Shown here: piece after piece, positions 27,062 to 35,258 of the stretch
Layout of the letters: the number at the start of each line of letters is the position of its first letter
How positions within the stretch are numbered: the stretch's first letter is position 1
Assembly (NCBI RefSeq): GCF_900129215.1
Contig: NZ_FQUQ01000002.1
Location: forward strand, 124,001 to 188,000
DNA: 64,000 nt
Reading direction: 5' to 3'
Source: Pedobacter caeni
GTDB lineage: Bacteria > Bacteroidota > Bacteroidia > Sphingobacteriales > Sphingobacteriaceae
Program-made: the position numbers and the translations under genes
Notes under the pieces: model-generated
What the model saw: the letters and a program-made list of their open reading frames with translations, nothing else
What the model was told of the DNA's origin: nothing
Database searches by the model: none

Positions 27062-27652
27062 TCAATTTAAAAAAGCAGCGGAAAATCGCTCTGCAGCCAT
27101 GATAAATGATATTCCAAATATAGCAGATGAGATGAAGAAATTCCAGTCCCATCGCTTTATTTTTACAATCCAGATGAGGAAGAAGGAAAGCAGGAGGATA
27201 CCGACCACAATGATGACCTGTCCAAACTCCAGTCCGAGGTTAAAGGCAAAGAGTTCCCCGACGATATTGCTGCTCTTTCCAAGTAAGCTTTTGAGGTAAT
27301 TTGAGAAACCCATACCATGAATAAGACCAAAGAACAGGGCAAGAGCATATTTGAAATTTGAACCCCTGTGTTTAGGCTTCTTGCTCAGAATATTGGAAAC
27401 TGAGGTAATCAGAATGGTAACAGGAATCAGGAATTCTATTAATGGGGTGTTGATGGTAACGAGTTTGAAGACGCTCAATGCCAGGGTAATGCTATGTCCA
27501 ACAGTGAAAGCGGTAACCAGGATCAGGACCTTTTTCCAGTCACTGATGGCATAATTAACGCACAATACCACCACAAACAGGATATGATCATATCCTTGCC
27601 AGTCTAAAATATGTTGCCATCCTAACTGGAAATAGAGCCAAAAGTCTTGCAT
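27062..27652 (-). CDS. HupE/UreJ-family membrane protein
   Basis: A 196-residue integral membrane protein with six or seven hydrophobic helices and the family's His motifs: HILDWQGYDHILF near the N-terminus, AFTVGHSITL, and LIHGMGFSN. HupE/UreJ proteins are nickel permeases in organisms with hydrogenase or urease. No such enzyme is encoded here, so the metal and role in this context are open. It stands first in a unit with the exported M1 zinc peptidase and divergent from a DUF6702-like gene. Confidence 0.85.
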   Translation of the reverse strand: MQDFWLYFQLGWQHILDWQGYDHILFVVVLCVNYAISDWKKVLILVTAFTVGHSITLALSVFKLVTINTPLIEFLIPVTILITSVSNILSKKPKHRGSNFKYALALFFGLIHGMGFSNYLKSLLGKSSNIVGELFAFNLGLEFGQVIIVVGILLLSFFLIWIVKIKRWDWNFFISSAIFGISFIMAAERFSAAFLN

Positions 27653-27724
27653 TGGGGTTTAAAATCGTAATTTTGAATTAATTATACAAACTTTTTTTTA
27701 ATTTAAGGTCGTTTACAAACAACT

Positions 27725-28201
27725 ATGTTACAGGTTTTATTGATCTCCTTCCTTCATCTCTTTCACCCTTTTTATGTTAGTGTTACGGAAATCACCCAGA
27801 ATTCCAAAACAAAAGCAGTACAGGTGAGTGTGCGTATCTTCTTTGATGATTTTGAAAAAGCACTGGATCATCAATACAAAACAAAAGTGAACATCTTAAA
27901 ACCTGTGGACCGTAAAAAGGTAGACCAGTTGATTGCTGATTATGTCCAAAAACATTTACAGGTGAAAGCAAATCAAAAATCACTGGTTTTGAAGTACATC
28001 GGTTATGAGATTGAAGAAGATGCGGCCTGGTGTTATTTTGAAACAGCACCGGTGGCGGCAATTAAAACCTTCGATATCAACAACAATATACTTTTTGAGG
28101 AACATGAGTCCCAATCGAACATGGTGCATGTGACGGTAAACGGCAGCCGGAAAAGTACTAAACTGGACAATCCTAAAAGTCAGGCAAGAATGAGCTTTTA
28201 G
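27725..28201 (+). CDS. DUF6702-like exported protein
   Basis: A 158-residue protein with an N-terminal hydrophobic segment (LLISFLHLFHPF) likely to be a signal peptide or anchor. Beta-rich sequence follows, with VSVRIFFDDFEKAL and YIGYEIEEDAAWCYFE as its most distinctive parts. I recall it as a small family (DUF6702) in Bacteroidota with no known function. It is transcribed divergently from the HupE-like and M1 peptidase genes, and a bidirectional hairpin follows it closely. The association with a metal permease and a metallopeptidase suggests an envelope or metal-related job, which is inference only. Confidence 0.7.
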   Translation: MLQVLLISFLHLFHPFYVSVTEITQNSKTKAVQVSVRIFFDDFEKALDHQYKTKVNILKPVDRKKVDQLIADYVQKHLQVKANQKSLVLKYIGYEIEEDAAWCYFETAPVAAIKTFDINNNILFEEHESQSNMVHVTVNGSRKSTKLDNPKSQARMSF

Positions 28202-28207
28202 GAGCAT

Positions 28208-28243
28208 AAAAAAAGAGGATGCTTTATGGCATCCTCTTTTTTT
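28208..28243. terminator. Bidirectional terminator
   Basis: A 15-base perfect stem (28208-28222 with 28229-28243) and 6-base loop, A-rich on the left and T-rich on the right, between two convergent genes. Confidence 0.92.
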
Positions 28244-28246
28244 ATC

Positions 28247-29299
28247 TTATTGATATTGTATGTAAATCGGTATTGGTTTTAGTTTCAACAACTCTTCAGG
28301 TGTCAATAACCTGTTTGGAGCTTTCTTTAAATCATTTTTGTAGAACAATTTAAATCCGGTGAACTGAACCGGTTCAGGGAAGATAAAGTGACGGTAAGTT
28401 CCTTTTTTAAGTTCTGGTTCACCCCATCCATCCATGTGCATCACAATTTGAACTTCAGGACGAAGCTTTACATTCTGATAGTTGGTGAACATTTTTCTTG
28501 TGAAACGGTGAATCACAAATACTTTTGGAGGAAGGTTGTTCTTCTTAACCAGGTTAGCCAGATACTCTGCACAGTAATTCACATCTGCTGCATCATAAGT
28601 TCCGATTCTTTTTCCTGGTTTGCTGCCATCCTTCATAGAGAATTCAGGGTCAATACCTAAATGTACCTGTGGTAGTTTAAGGTATTTTTCTAATCTTGGT
28701 AACTCTGCTTTGATATTGCTTAAACCTACCTGTATGTCTAAGAATACAATAGCGTTCTGCATTTTAGCGATCTTCAAGACAGAATCAATCTGCTTGTCGC
28801 CCATACGGTTGATGTATTTGCCGTCTGTTCCGGGTGTACCGCTGGCTACAGAAGCAATGTAATGAACACCTGCCTGAACAGGAGTGGTAGGATCGGCTTT
28901 TTCCCAATGTTTGATCTCTGCGTTTAACCTGCTCCACATTTCTTTAGGTGCATATTCTCCTAAAGCACCCATCTTTTTTGAATGAAGGTTTCCATAATAA
29001 ACGACAATACGTTTAAAAGGAAGAATGGCTCCTGCCAAAGGAATAGGTTGGTTTTTTACCGGCCATTTGCCTGTAGTATCACCATTTGCAAGTTTTACTA
29101 ACAGCGAATTATACTTTGCAGTATCTACTGCCTCTCTCACTGTGCCTACTTCCGGTTCTTCGGTAACAACGGTATCTCCGTTGGCATTAACTGTTTTTTT
29201 CTGTTCGGTCGTTTTCTTTGCGTCGGAAGTGCAACTGATGAATACACCAAGTGATGCCATTCCGATTAAAACTGTTCCTGCTAACTGAGGTATTTTCAT
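28247..29299 (-). CDS. Lipoprotein of unknown function, TIM-barrel-like
   Basis: A 350-residue protein with a lipoprotein signal ending at Cys23 (GVFISCTSD). A short charged linker is followed by an alternating helix-strand domain. Successive strand ends carry FKRIVVYYGN, AIVFLDIQVG, VHLGIDPEF, KVFVIHRF and VQIVMHMDGWG, as expected for a (beta/alpha)8 barrel with acidic residues at strand ends, resembling glycoside-hydrolase-like folds. I recall similar uncharacterised proteins in Actinobacteria. No catalytic role is established. It is divergent from hmuR, with about 195 bases between the starts. Confidence 0.7.
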   Translation of the reverse strand: MKIPQLAGTVLIGMASLGVFISCTSDAKKTTEQKKTVNANGDTVVTEEPEVGTVREAVDTAKYNSLLVKLANGDTTGKWPVKNQPIPLAGAILPFKRIVVYYGNLHSKKMGALGEYAPKEMWSRLNAEIKHWEKADPTTPVQAGVHYIASVASGTPGTDGKYINRMGDKQIDSVLKIAKMQNAIVFLDIQVGLSNIKAELPRLEKYLKLPQVHLGIDPEFSMKDGSKPGKRIGTYDAADVNYCAEYLANLVKKNNLPPKVFVIHRFTRKMFTNYQNVKLRPEVQIVMHMDGWGEPELKKGTYRHFIFPEPVQFTGFKLFYKNDLKKAPNRLLTPEELLKLKPIPIYIQYQ

Positions 29300-29404
29300 A
29301 TGGTGGTAATTGTTTTCTAAAGATAAAAATTGTTACAAGTATAAGGTTCTTTATAGGAATAAAAAAGCCGATTCTTCAGGGATTGCTGAAAAATGCGACA
29401 GTTA

Positions 29405-29421
29405 TATAGAACAATTATAAA
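29405..29421. promoter_or_regulatory. hmu promoter inverted repeat, site 1
   Basis: TATAGAACAATTATAAA matches 12 of 14 arm positions of TTTAGAA-N3-TTCTAAA. It lies upstream of the -33 box of the hmu promoter. Boxes of this form are bound by Fur-superfamily regulators in other bacteria (for example Irr). Confidence 0.45.
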
Positions 29422-29426
29422 TAATG

Positions 29427-29443
29427 TTTGGAAGCATTCTAAA
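29427..29443. promoter_or_regulatory. hmu promoter inverted repeat, site 2
   Basis: TTTGGAAGCATTCTAAA matches 13 of 14 arm positions of TTTAGAA-N3-TTCTAAA and covers the candidate -33 box, a position suited to repression. Confidence 0.55.
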
Positions 29444-29458
29444 TAGTCCGTATACTTG
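29427..29458 (+). promoter_or_regulatory. Candidate promoter of the hmu operon
   Basis: TTTG at 29427-29430, a 20-base spacer and TATACTTG at 29451-29458 (7 of 8 of TAnnTTTG counting the two free positions). It lies 35 bases before the hmuR ATG. Confidence 0.5.
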
Positions 29459-29466
29459 CGGAGTTA

Positions 29467-29483
29467 TTTAAAACGATTCTAAA
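29467..29483. promoter_or_regulatory. hmu promoter inverted repeat, site 3
   Basis: TTTAAAACGATTCTAAA matches 13 of 14 arm positions of TTTAGAA-N3-TTCTAAA. It sits between the -7 box and the hmuR start, near the expected transcription start. Confidence 0.55.
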
Positions 29484-29493
29484 TAAATTAATA

Positions 29494-31770
29494 ATGAAAC
29501 GATTGTTGCTTCCTATTTTGCTGTTTATCTCTGCTCTGGCTACACAAGGTCAGGAAAAAGAGGGAGCAATTACAGGTAAGGTCAATACTGCTGACGGAGC
29601 TGCCGCTGCAAATGTGATGGTTTTCCTGAAAGGTTTGAACAGGATCGTTTATACTTCAGAAAAAGGTACTTTCCGGATTTCTGCTCCTCAGGGAAATCAA
29701 TTGCTGATTGTTCAATCGAATACCAGGAAACAAATTGAGGTTCCGGTATCAGTGACTGCAGGACAACAACAGGAAATCCCATTGATTCTATTGAAGGAAA
29801 GTGGGTACGATTTAAAAGAAGTAGTGATTACCGGTTTATACGAACCTCAGTCCATCCGTAATTCTGTTTATAACATCAGAACCATCAACAGTGAGATGAT
29901 CAGGCTTCGCGGTGCGACAGACCTGAAAGCGATATTGAGCACCGAGCTGGGATTCCGGTTTACAAATGACCCTGCAACAGGAATCAGCAACCCGCAAATG
30001 ATGGGAATGGATGTCAGCAGCTCAGGTGTTAAAATTCTTTTAGATGGGGTACCCATGATGGATCGGGGCACAGAAAGAGAAAGTCTTGGGCAGATCGATG
30101 TGAACACAGTGGAACGGATCGAGATTATCGAAGGCCCCATGTCTGTAGTTTATGGAACAGATGCCATGGCTGGTGTAATTAACATCATTACCAAAAGAGG
30201 CGGAGGTGATCATTTCTCTGTCACTGCAAGGATTCAGGAAGAAACTGCAGGTAAAGAATATCAGGCATTTAAAGATAAAGGAGTGCATAATGAATACCTG
30301 AATGTCAATTGGCAGAAAAATGGCTGGCACATTGGTGGTTCGGGTACACGCAATAATTTTGGTGGATGGAAAGGCAACCAGACCGGACGACAAAACGAAT
30401 GGCTTCCAAAAGACCAGTGGCTAACTTCTGCAACAACAGGATTTAAAAGTGGAAAGATGGATGTCTGGTACCGGTTTAACGGTGCTGATGAAACCTTATC
30501 TTATTTTGGCCCGGTCAGTAACTCTCCTAAAGTATCAGATAAAAAGTACCTTTCTAAGCGCTGGTTTCACCAGTTGCAGGGCTCTTTTATCTTAACGGAT
30601 AAGCTTACCCTCGACGCCGCCGCTGCCTATACAGATTATAGCCGCAGAACCTTATCAACGGATACAGAATTGAGCTCAGGAAAAGAAACCCTATCTACAG
30701 AACCCGGATCACAGGATAAAGATATTTTAGGGACAGCATTTTTCAGATCCGCATTACAATATAAATTGTTGCCGGGAATTGTTTTGCAGCCAGGAATCGA
30801 ATTTAACCGTAACTCCGGAAAGGGAGGACGTTTTAAGGGAGAGCCAGTGATCAATGATTATGCCTTCTTTCTCACCGGGCAAATACAACTGAACAAGTTC
30901 ATTCACATTACCCCTGGTTTCAGATTGTTGAAGAATTCAGTATATGATGCCCCTCCAATCATTCCTTCTCTACATGCAAAGCTGAGATTGGATAAGGATA
31001 TGGACTTAAGGCTCTCGTATGCAAGAGGCTTCAGGGCGCCAACGATCAGAGAGTTGTATTTCTACTTTAAAGATGCCAGTCATGACCTGTCGGGTAATGA
31101 AAATCTTAAAGCAGAATATTCCAATACTTATCAGGCTTCTCTTTCATGGAACCTCAGGAATACAGAAGAAATTCGCTTAAATACGTTGTTATCCGGATTC
31201 TTTAATGAGTATAAAGACCTGATTGGTCTGATGCCAATTGGTGAAACTGGCACTGTAAATCAGTATATGAATATAGCGAGGTATAAAACAACCGGTGCAG
31301 AATGGAATACCAGGCTTTCCTGGAAAGCTTTTCAGGCGAGTTTGGGCCTGTCTTATATCGGAACTTACAATCAGTACACTGAAGACAAGGACAGATTCGG
31401 TGATCTCAATGAATTTGTATGGACTCCCGAGGTCAGTTCACATATCAGTTACCTGATTCCTAAGATTGGAACGAATGTCAGTTTGTATTATAAGTTTACT
31501 GGTAAAAAACCAATGTACGTACAGGATGCTTCAGATGCAAACAAGGTGATTCTCTCTAAAATAGCGTCTTTTCATGTCGCTGATCTCACTTTAAATAAAA
31601 TTGTAAATAAATACCTGACGATAAATGCAGGAGTAAAGAATGTCTTTGATGTTACCCGTTTAAGGGTTAACGGAGGGCAATCGGGTGCACATACATCCGG
31701 TGGAAGTAACCCTTATGGGGTTGGACGTTCTTATTTCCTCGGCTTAACCATGCATTGGTCGAAAAATTAA
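29494..31770 (+). CDS. hmuR: TonB-dependent outer-membrane receptor for haem/hemoprotein (HmuR-type)
   Basis: A 758-residue outer-membrane receptor importing haem with energy from TonB-ExbBD. It has a signal peptide (cleaved near residue 19), a carboxypeptidase-regulatory-like domain (about 22-105), a TonB-box-like LKEVVITG, and a plug domain (about 115-235, with GVKILLDGVPMMDRG and VYGTDAMAGVINIITKRGG). The 22-strand barrel ends in an aromatic-rich strand. The haem role is inferred mainly from the operon: an HmuY-like lipoprotein, a HmuTUV ABC importer and HmuS follow directly. Three operator-like repeats precede it, which suggests iron- or haem-dependent control. Confidence 0.9.
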   Translation: MKRLLLPILLFISALATQGQEKEGAITGKVNTADGAAAANVMVFLKGLNRIVYTSEKGTFRISAPQGNQLLIVQSNTRKQIEVPVSVTAGQQQEIPLILLKESGYDLKEVVITGLYEPQSIRNSVYNIRTINSEMIRLRGATDLKAILSTELGFRFTNDPATGISNPQMMGMDVSSSGVKILLDGVPMMDRGTERESLGQIDVNTVERIEIIEGPMSVVYGTDAMAGVINIITKRGGGDHFSVTARIQEETAGKEYQAFKDKGVHNEYLNVNWQKNGWHIGGSGTRNNFGGWKGNQTGRQNEWLPKDQWLTSATTGFKSGKMDVWYRFNGADETLSYFGPVSNSPKVSDKKYLSKRWFHQLQGSFILTDKLTLDAAAAYTDYSRRTLSTDTELSSGKETLSTEPGSQDKDILGTAFFRSALQYKLLPGIVLQPGIEFNRNSGKGGRFKGEPVINDYAFFLTGQIQLNKFIHITPGFRLLKNSVYDAPPIIPSLHAKLRLDKDMDLRLSYARGFRAPTIRELYFYFKDASHDLSGNENLKAEYSNTYQASLSWNLRNTEEIRLNTLLSGFFNEYKDLIGLMPIGETGTVNQYMNIARYKTTGAEWNTRLSWKAFQASLGLSYIGTYNQYTEDKDRFGDLNEFVWTPEVSSHISYLIPKIGTNVSLYYKFTGKKPMYVQDASDANKVILSKIASFHVADLTLNKIVNKYLTINAGVKNVFDVTRLRVNGGQSGAHTSGGSNPYGVGRSYFLGLTMHWSKN

Positions 31771-31791
31771 TAAAAAACAAAACAGCATATT

Positions 31792-33222
31792 ATGAAAAGA
31801 ATTTTCCATTTCCTTCTACTGATCTCTTTAGTTACTGCGGGAACTTCCTGTAAGAAATCTGATCCGCCATTGCCAGACAATACGGTCAATTTTGAAGCGG
31901 CTAAACAAGGTTTTGAAGCTACGGCAACAGAAGCGGTCATTAAAATTAACTTATCAATGGCCAGTACCGTTGCTATCCCTTTAACGATCAACTTAACGGG
32001 AACAGGACTGGTTTATGGAACAGAATATACTACTGATCCGGTAGCGACCAACAACACTTTGTCATTAACTATTCCGGCAGGAGGATCAGGTGTTTCCTTT
32101 AAAGTGAAAAAAGTGGCCAATGCGGTAATCAATGGGACAGAAACTTTAGACTTTACCATCACTTCTGCAGGGAGTCCTATTGTAATGGGTTCGACCACCA
32201 AATCTCAGTTGACTTTCTCTTCCATTACTTCTGAAGGTTCACAATTAACTCTAAAGGGTATTGCGGGAACTGAAGATGGAAGTGGAGCCTTAAATTCTGT
32301 TTATGTGGATTTGAGCAGTAATTCAATGGTGAATGTTAACAGAAAATCGTGGGTTCTTGGATTTTCAGCAGGAAATGATTTTAGAGTTAGATTGAACAAT
32401 ACCAACGGAACTTCAGCCATTAAACTGAATGGTAAAGTAGATTTAAACGCAGTTTCAGAGACTGATGTGATTTTGAATGATCTTTTTATCACTACCGGCG
32501 TTACCGGAGCGAAGTCATTTGCGAATATTGACAATGTGAAGGGGGACATCACAAAGGATATCATCTCAAATGTTTCTGCAACAGACGCAGAGAATATGGT
32601 TTATGTGGTGAATCCGGCCGGAGGTGTTCGTGGTCTTGATGTTTCTGCTGATAATTTATTGAAAATAAGAGTTTTGCGTAAAGGGTCGGGTTATGTCTTA
32701 CAATACGCTAAGCTAAAAGATAAGACTTTCAAAACATTGGACATTACGAAAGACCCTGCAAACAATTTTACTTTCGTTGCTTTCCCTGCTGATGCGCAGG
32801 TAGTCAATGTAGAACCAGCAAAAACAAAATGGGATTTTGTATGGACATGGTCCATTTATTATGGAAAAGATTTAAATAAACCAGAAGATGAGACATTAAC
32901 TTATCCTTATGCATATTCTGATGTGGTATTTATGAATAATCTTGGTGGTGCTCAGGCAGCAGAAGTATTCACAAGCAAAGTCACATTTGCAAATTTTAAA
33001 GAAAGTGATATCGCAGGCACAAGCCTTAAAGCAGAAAGAAATGTAATTGGTTCCGAATGGCGTTCAACTATGCCTGCAACAGGAGCCAGGCCGGATCGTT
33101 TTTATGTAATTAAAGACGCTTCAGGAAATGTATATAAACTGAGATTCATTTCAATGGGATCGGGTGATGGCGGTAAACGCGGTGAACCTGTGATTGAATA
33201 TGCACTCGTTAAAAAGGGCTAA
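31792..33222 (+). CDS. hmuY: HmuY-family haem-binding lipoprotein
   Basis: A 476-residue surface lipoprotein (signal ends at Cys20, TAGTSCKKSD). An N-terminal Calx-beta/Ig-like part (about 30-145) is followed by an HmuY-like beta-rich domain (about 150-476), with KSWVLGFSAGNDFRVRLN near its start and WDFVWTWSIYYG in the middle. HmuY of Porphyromonas captures haem from host proteins and hands it to HmuR. This version is about twice as long because of the extra N-terminal domain. It lies 21 bases after hmuR. The haem ligands cannot be assigned by eye. A hairpin follows the gene. Confidence 0.82.
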   Translation: MKRIFHFLLLISLVTAGTSCKKSDPPLPDNTVNFEAAKQGFEATATEAVIKINLSMASTVAIPLTINLTGTGLVYGTEYTTDPVATNNTLSLTIPAGGSGVSFKVKKVANAVINGTETLDFTITSAGSPIVMGSTTKSQLTFSSITSEGSQLTLKGIAGTEDGSGALNSVYVDLSSNSMVNVNRKSWVLGFSAGNDFRVRLNNTNGTSAIKLNGKVDLNAVSETDVILNDLFITTGVTGAKSFANIDNVKGDITKDIISNVSATDAENMVYVVNPAGGVRGLDVSADNLLKIRVLRKGSGYVLQYAKLKDKTFKTLDITKDPANNFTFVAFPADAQVVNVEPAKTKWDFVWTWSIYYGKDLNKPEDETLTYPYAYSDVVFMNNLGGAQAAEVFTSKVTFANFKESDIAGTSLKAERNVIGSEWRSTMPATGARPDRFYVIKDASGNVYKLRFISMGSGDGGKRGEPVIEYALVKKG

Positions 33223-33248
33223 AATTTGGTTAGTTTAGGTTGAAGGAT

Positions 33249-33280
33249 GCTTCCGGTGGATGCCGGAAGCTCCTCTTTTT
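33249..33280 (+). terminator. Intra-operon hairpin after hmuY
   Basis: An 8-base GC-rich stem (GCTTCCGG, 33249-33256, with 33263-33270) and 6-base loop followed by a T-rich run. Being inside the hmu gene run, it may act as a partial terminator or as a 3' stabiliser for the hmuRY message. Confidence 0.65.
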
Positions 33281-33351
33281 ACTGAACGGAGCCCGATTAG
33301 ATAAAGAATAATGATGAGACCATCATCGGATCTAAAAATAAAGATATACGC

Positions 33352-34215
33352 ATGAAATACAGATGGATATTATTGTTGTGTACAGCTGTTACGGCACTTT
33401 CTGCCTGTAATGTCGGTGCAGACAAAAAGAACAAAGAACAGTTACCAGACAGCATAAAAATTGTTTCTCTGAACGGGACAGTGAGCGAGATTGTCGCAGG
33501 TCTGGGAATGGAGAAAAATATTGTAGGGACAGATATTACGAGCAACTATCCGGAGAGCCTGAAAAGCAAGCCTAAAATAGGACATAACCGGAGGATCAAT
33601 GCAGAAGGAGTGTTATCCCTACAACCCAATATCGTGGTGGGAATCGCGAAAGAAGTAAGCCCTCAGCTGGCGGCCCAGTTCAGGAGCTCAGGAATCAGGC
33701 TGATCCTTTTCAATCAGGATTTCACGGTACAGGGAACAAAAGACCTGATCCGTGCAGTAGGAGATAGTCTGAAACATACGGTTAAAGTAGATTCACTGAC
33801 CAAAGTTTTTGAAACAGAACTGGCAACTGCACAAAAAAGCATCAACAATCCGAAGAAACCTAAGGTGTTGTTTATCTATGCCCGTGGTACTGGTACCATG
33901 ATGGTGGGTGGAACAGGAACTCCGGTAGAAAAAGTGATTGAACTTGCAGGAGGTACAAATGCCATTACTGAATTTGCAGAATACAAGCCATTGACCTCAG
34001 AGTCATTGGTAAAGGCCAATCCGGATGTGATCCTTTTGTTTGAAGACGGACTGGAAAGCCTGGGTGGTGCAGATGGACTTTTAGGTGTTCAGGGCATCTC
34101 GCAAACAAATGCAGGTAAGAACAAGCGTTTTGTAACGATGAATGGTGAGTTATTGACCAGTTTTGGTCCACGTTTAGGTCAGGCAGTAACAGAACTAGCA
34201 GGGAAGATAAAGTGA
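33352..34215 (+). CDS. hmuT: Haem ABC transporter substrate-binding lipoprotein
   Basis: A 287-residue binding protein of the BtuF/FhuD type (PF01497). A lipoprotein signal ending at Cys19 (ALSACNV) tethers it to the membrane. The two-lobed fold is seen in IKIVSLNGTVSEIVAGLGME near the start and KPKVLFIYARGTGTMMVGGTGTP at the second lobe. It delivers periplasmic haem to HmuUV. The stop overlaps the hmuU GTG start in GTGA. A hairpin separates it from hmuY, so it may be expressed at a different level from the receptor. Confidence 0.9.
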   Translation: MKYRWILLLCTAVTALSACNVGADKKNKEQLPDSIKIVSLNGTVSEIVAGLGMEKNIVGTDITSNYPESLKSKPKIGHNRRINAEGVLSLQPNIVVGIAKEVSPQLAAQFRSSGIRLILFNQDFTVQGTKDLIRAVGDSLKHTVKVDSLTKVFETELATAQKSINNPKKPKVLFIYARGTGTMMVGGTGTPVEKVIELAGGTNAITEFAEYKPLTSESLVKANPDVILLFEDGLESLGGADGLLGVQGISQTNAGKNKRFVTMNGELLTSFGPRLGQAVTELAGKIK

Positions 34216-35258
34216 TCAGAAACACCGGATATATCCTTTTAATGTTAACCATTGTTCTGATCCTGACGATGGTGATTTCCTCTTGCGTAGGTGCGGTACA
34301 CATCAGCTTTTCTGAGTTGCTTTCTATTTTGGCCTACCATACCGGATTATCTGATCATCAGAATTTTGAGGCGCAGCAGGCAGCAGTATTTTTAAACTTA
34401 AGGTTGCCAAGGGTGTTATTGGGCGTGCTGATCGGAGCTGCATTGGGTGTTTCCGGTGCTGCAATTCAAGGGCTTTTCCGCAATCCACTGGCCGAACCCG
34501 GCTTAATCGGTATTTCTTCAGGAGCAACCTTATTTGCAGTCGTGATGATTGTTTTAGAAACCAAAATATTCAAAGAGCTGACAGGCCTTGTTGGCTTTTA
34601 TGCACTTTCGCTTGCCTCTTTTATCGGAGCAGGATTAACAACCATGCTGGTTTATCGCATTGCGATGAGAAACGGAAAAACCATTATTACCACTTTATTA
34701 CTTGGAGGAATTGCCATTAATGCATTGGCAGGTGCTTTTGTTGGATTACTGACCTATATGGCAACTGATGCGCAGTTACGGAACATCACGTTCTGGAGTC
34801 TGGGTAGTCTGGGAGGAGCAAGCTGGCCAACAGTAACCGCCTTATTGCCATTTGTATTAATTCCGGTATTTGCCTTGCCTTTTCTTGCCAAATCATTAAA
34901 TGCTCTTGCCCTTGGAGAAGCGCAGGCCATGCATATGGGAGTGAATGTGAAAGTGGTTAAAAGATTAATCATCGCGCTGGCGACCATGGCTGTAGGTGCT
35001 TCGGTAGCCGTAGCAGGGATCATTGCCTTTATAGGGCTGATTATCCCACATATTTTGCGGATGACATTCACTGCTGATCACCGCCTGGTTATTCCGGGAG
35101 CGGCATTATTGGGTGCGGCGTTGCTGACACTGGCAGATTTGATTGCAAGAACGGTGGTGGCACCGGCGGAATTGCCAATAGGCATATTAACGGCCATGAT
35201 CGGAGCACCAGTATTTATATATATCATCATTACAGAAAGAAATAAAAATAATCCATAG
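34212..35258 (+). CDS. hmuU: Haem ABC transporter permease (FecCD family)
   Basis: A 348-residue inner-membrane permease with about ten helices. It has family motifs RLPRVLLGVLIGAALGVSGAAIQ, NPLAEPGLIGISSGA and GLIIPHILR, the last containing the cytoplasmic coupling helix for the ATPase. It imports haem from HmuT. The start is GTG at 34212, overlapping the hmuT stop by four bases. The hmuV ATG follows the hmuU stop with no gap. Both features indicate translational coupling. Confidence 0.93.
   Translation: MIRNTGYILLMLTIVLILTMVISSCVGAVHISFSELLSILAYHTGLSDHQNFEAQQAAVFLNLRLPRVLLGVLIGAALGVSGAAIQGLFRNPLAEPGLIGISSGATLFAVVMIVLETKIFKELTGLVGFYALSLASFIGAGLTTMLVYRIAMRNGKTIITTLLLGGIAINALAGAFVGLLTYMATDAQLRNITFWSLGSLGGASWPTVTALLPFVLIPVFALPFLAKSLNALALGEAQAMHMGVNVKVVKRLIIALATMAVGASVAVAGIIAFIGLIIPHILRMTFTADHRLVIPGAALLGAALLTLADLIARTVVAPAELPIGILTAMIGAPVFIYIIITERNKNNP

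Noticed and set aside
27062..27652. Evidence for a hydrogenase or urease locus from the HupE/UreJ-like gene
   Set aside because: No structural or maturation genes for either enzyme lie in the window; the membrane protein occurs with a peptidase instead.
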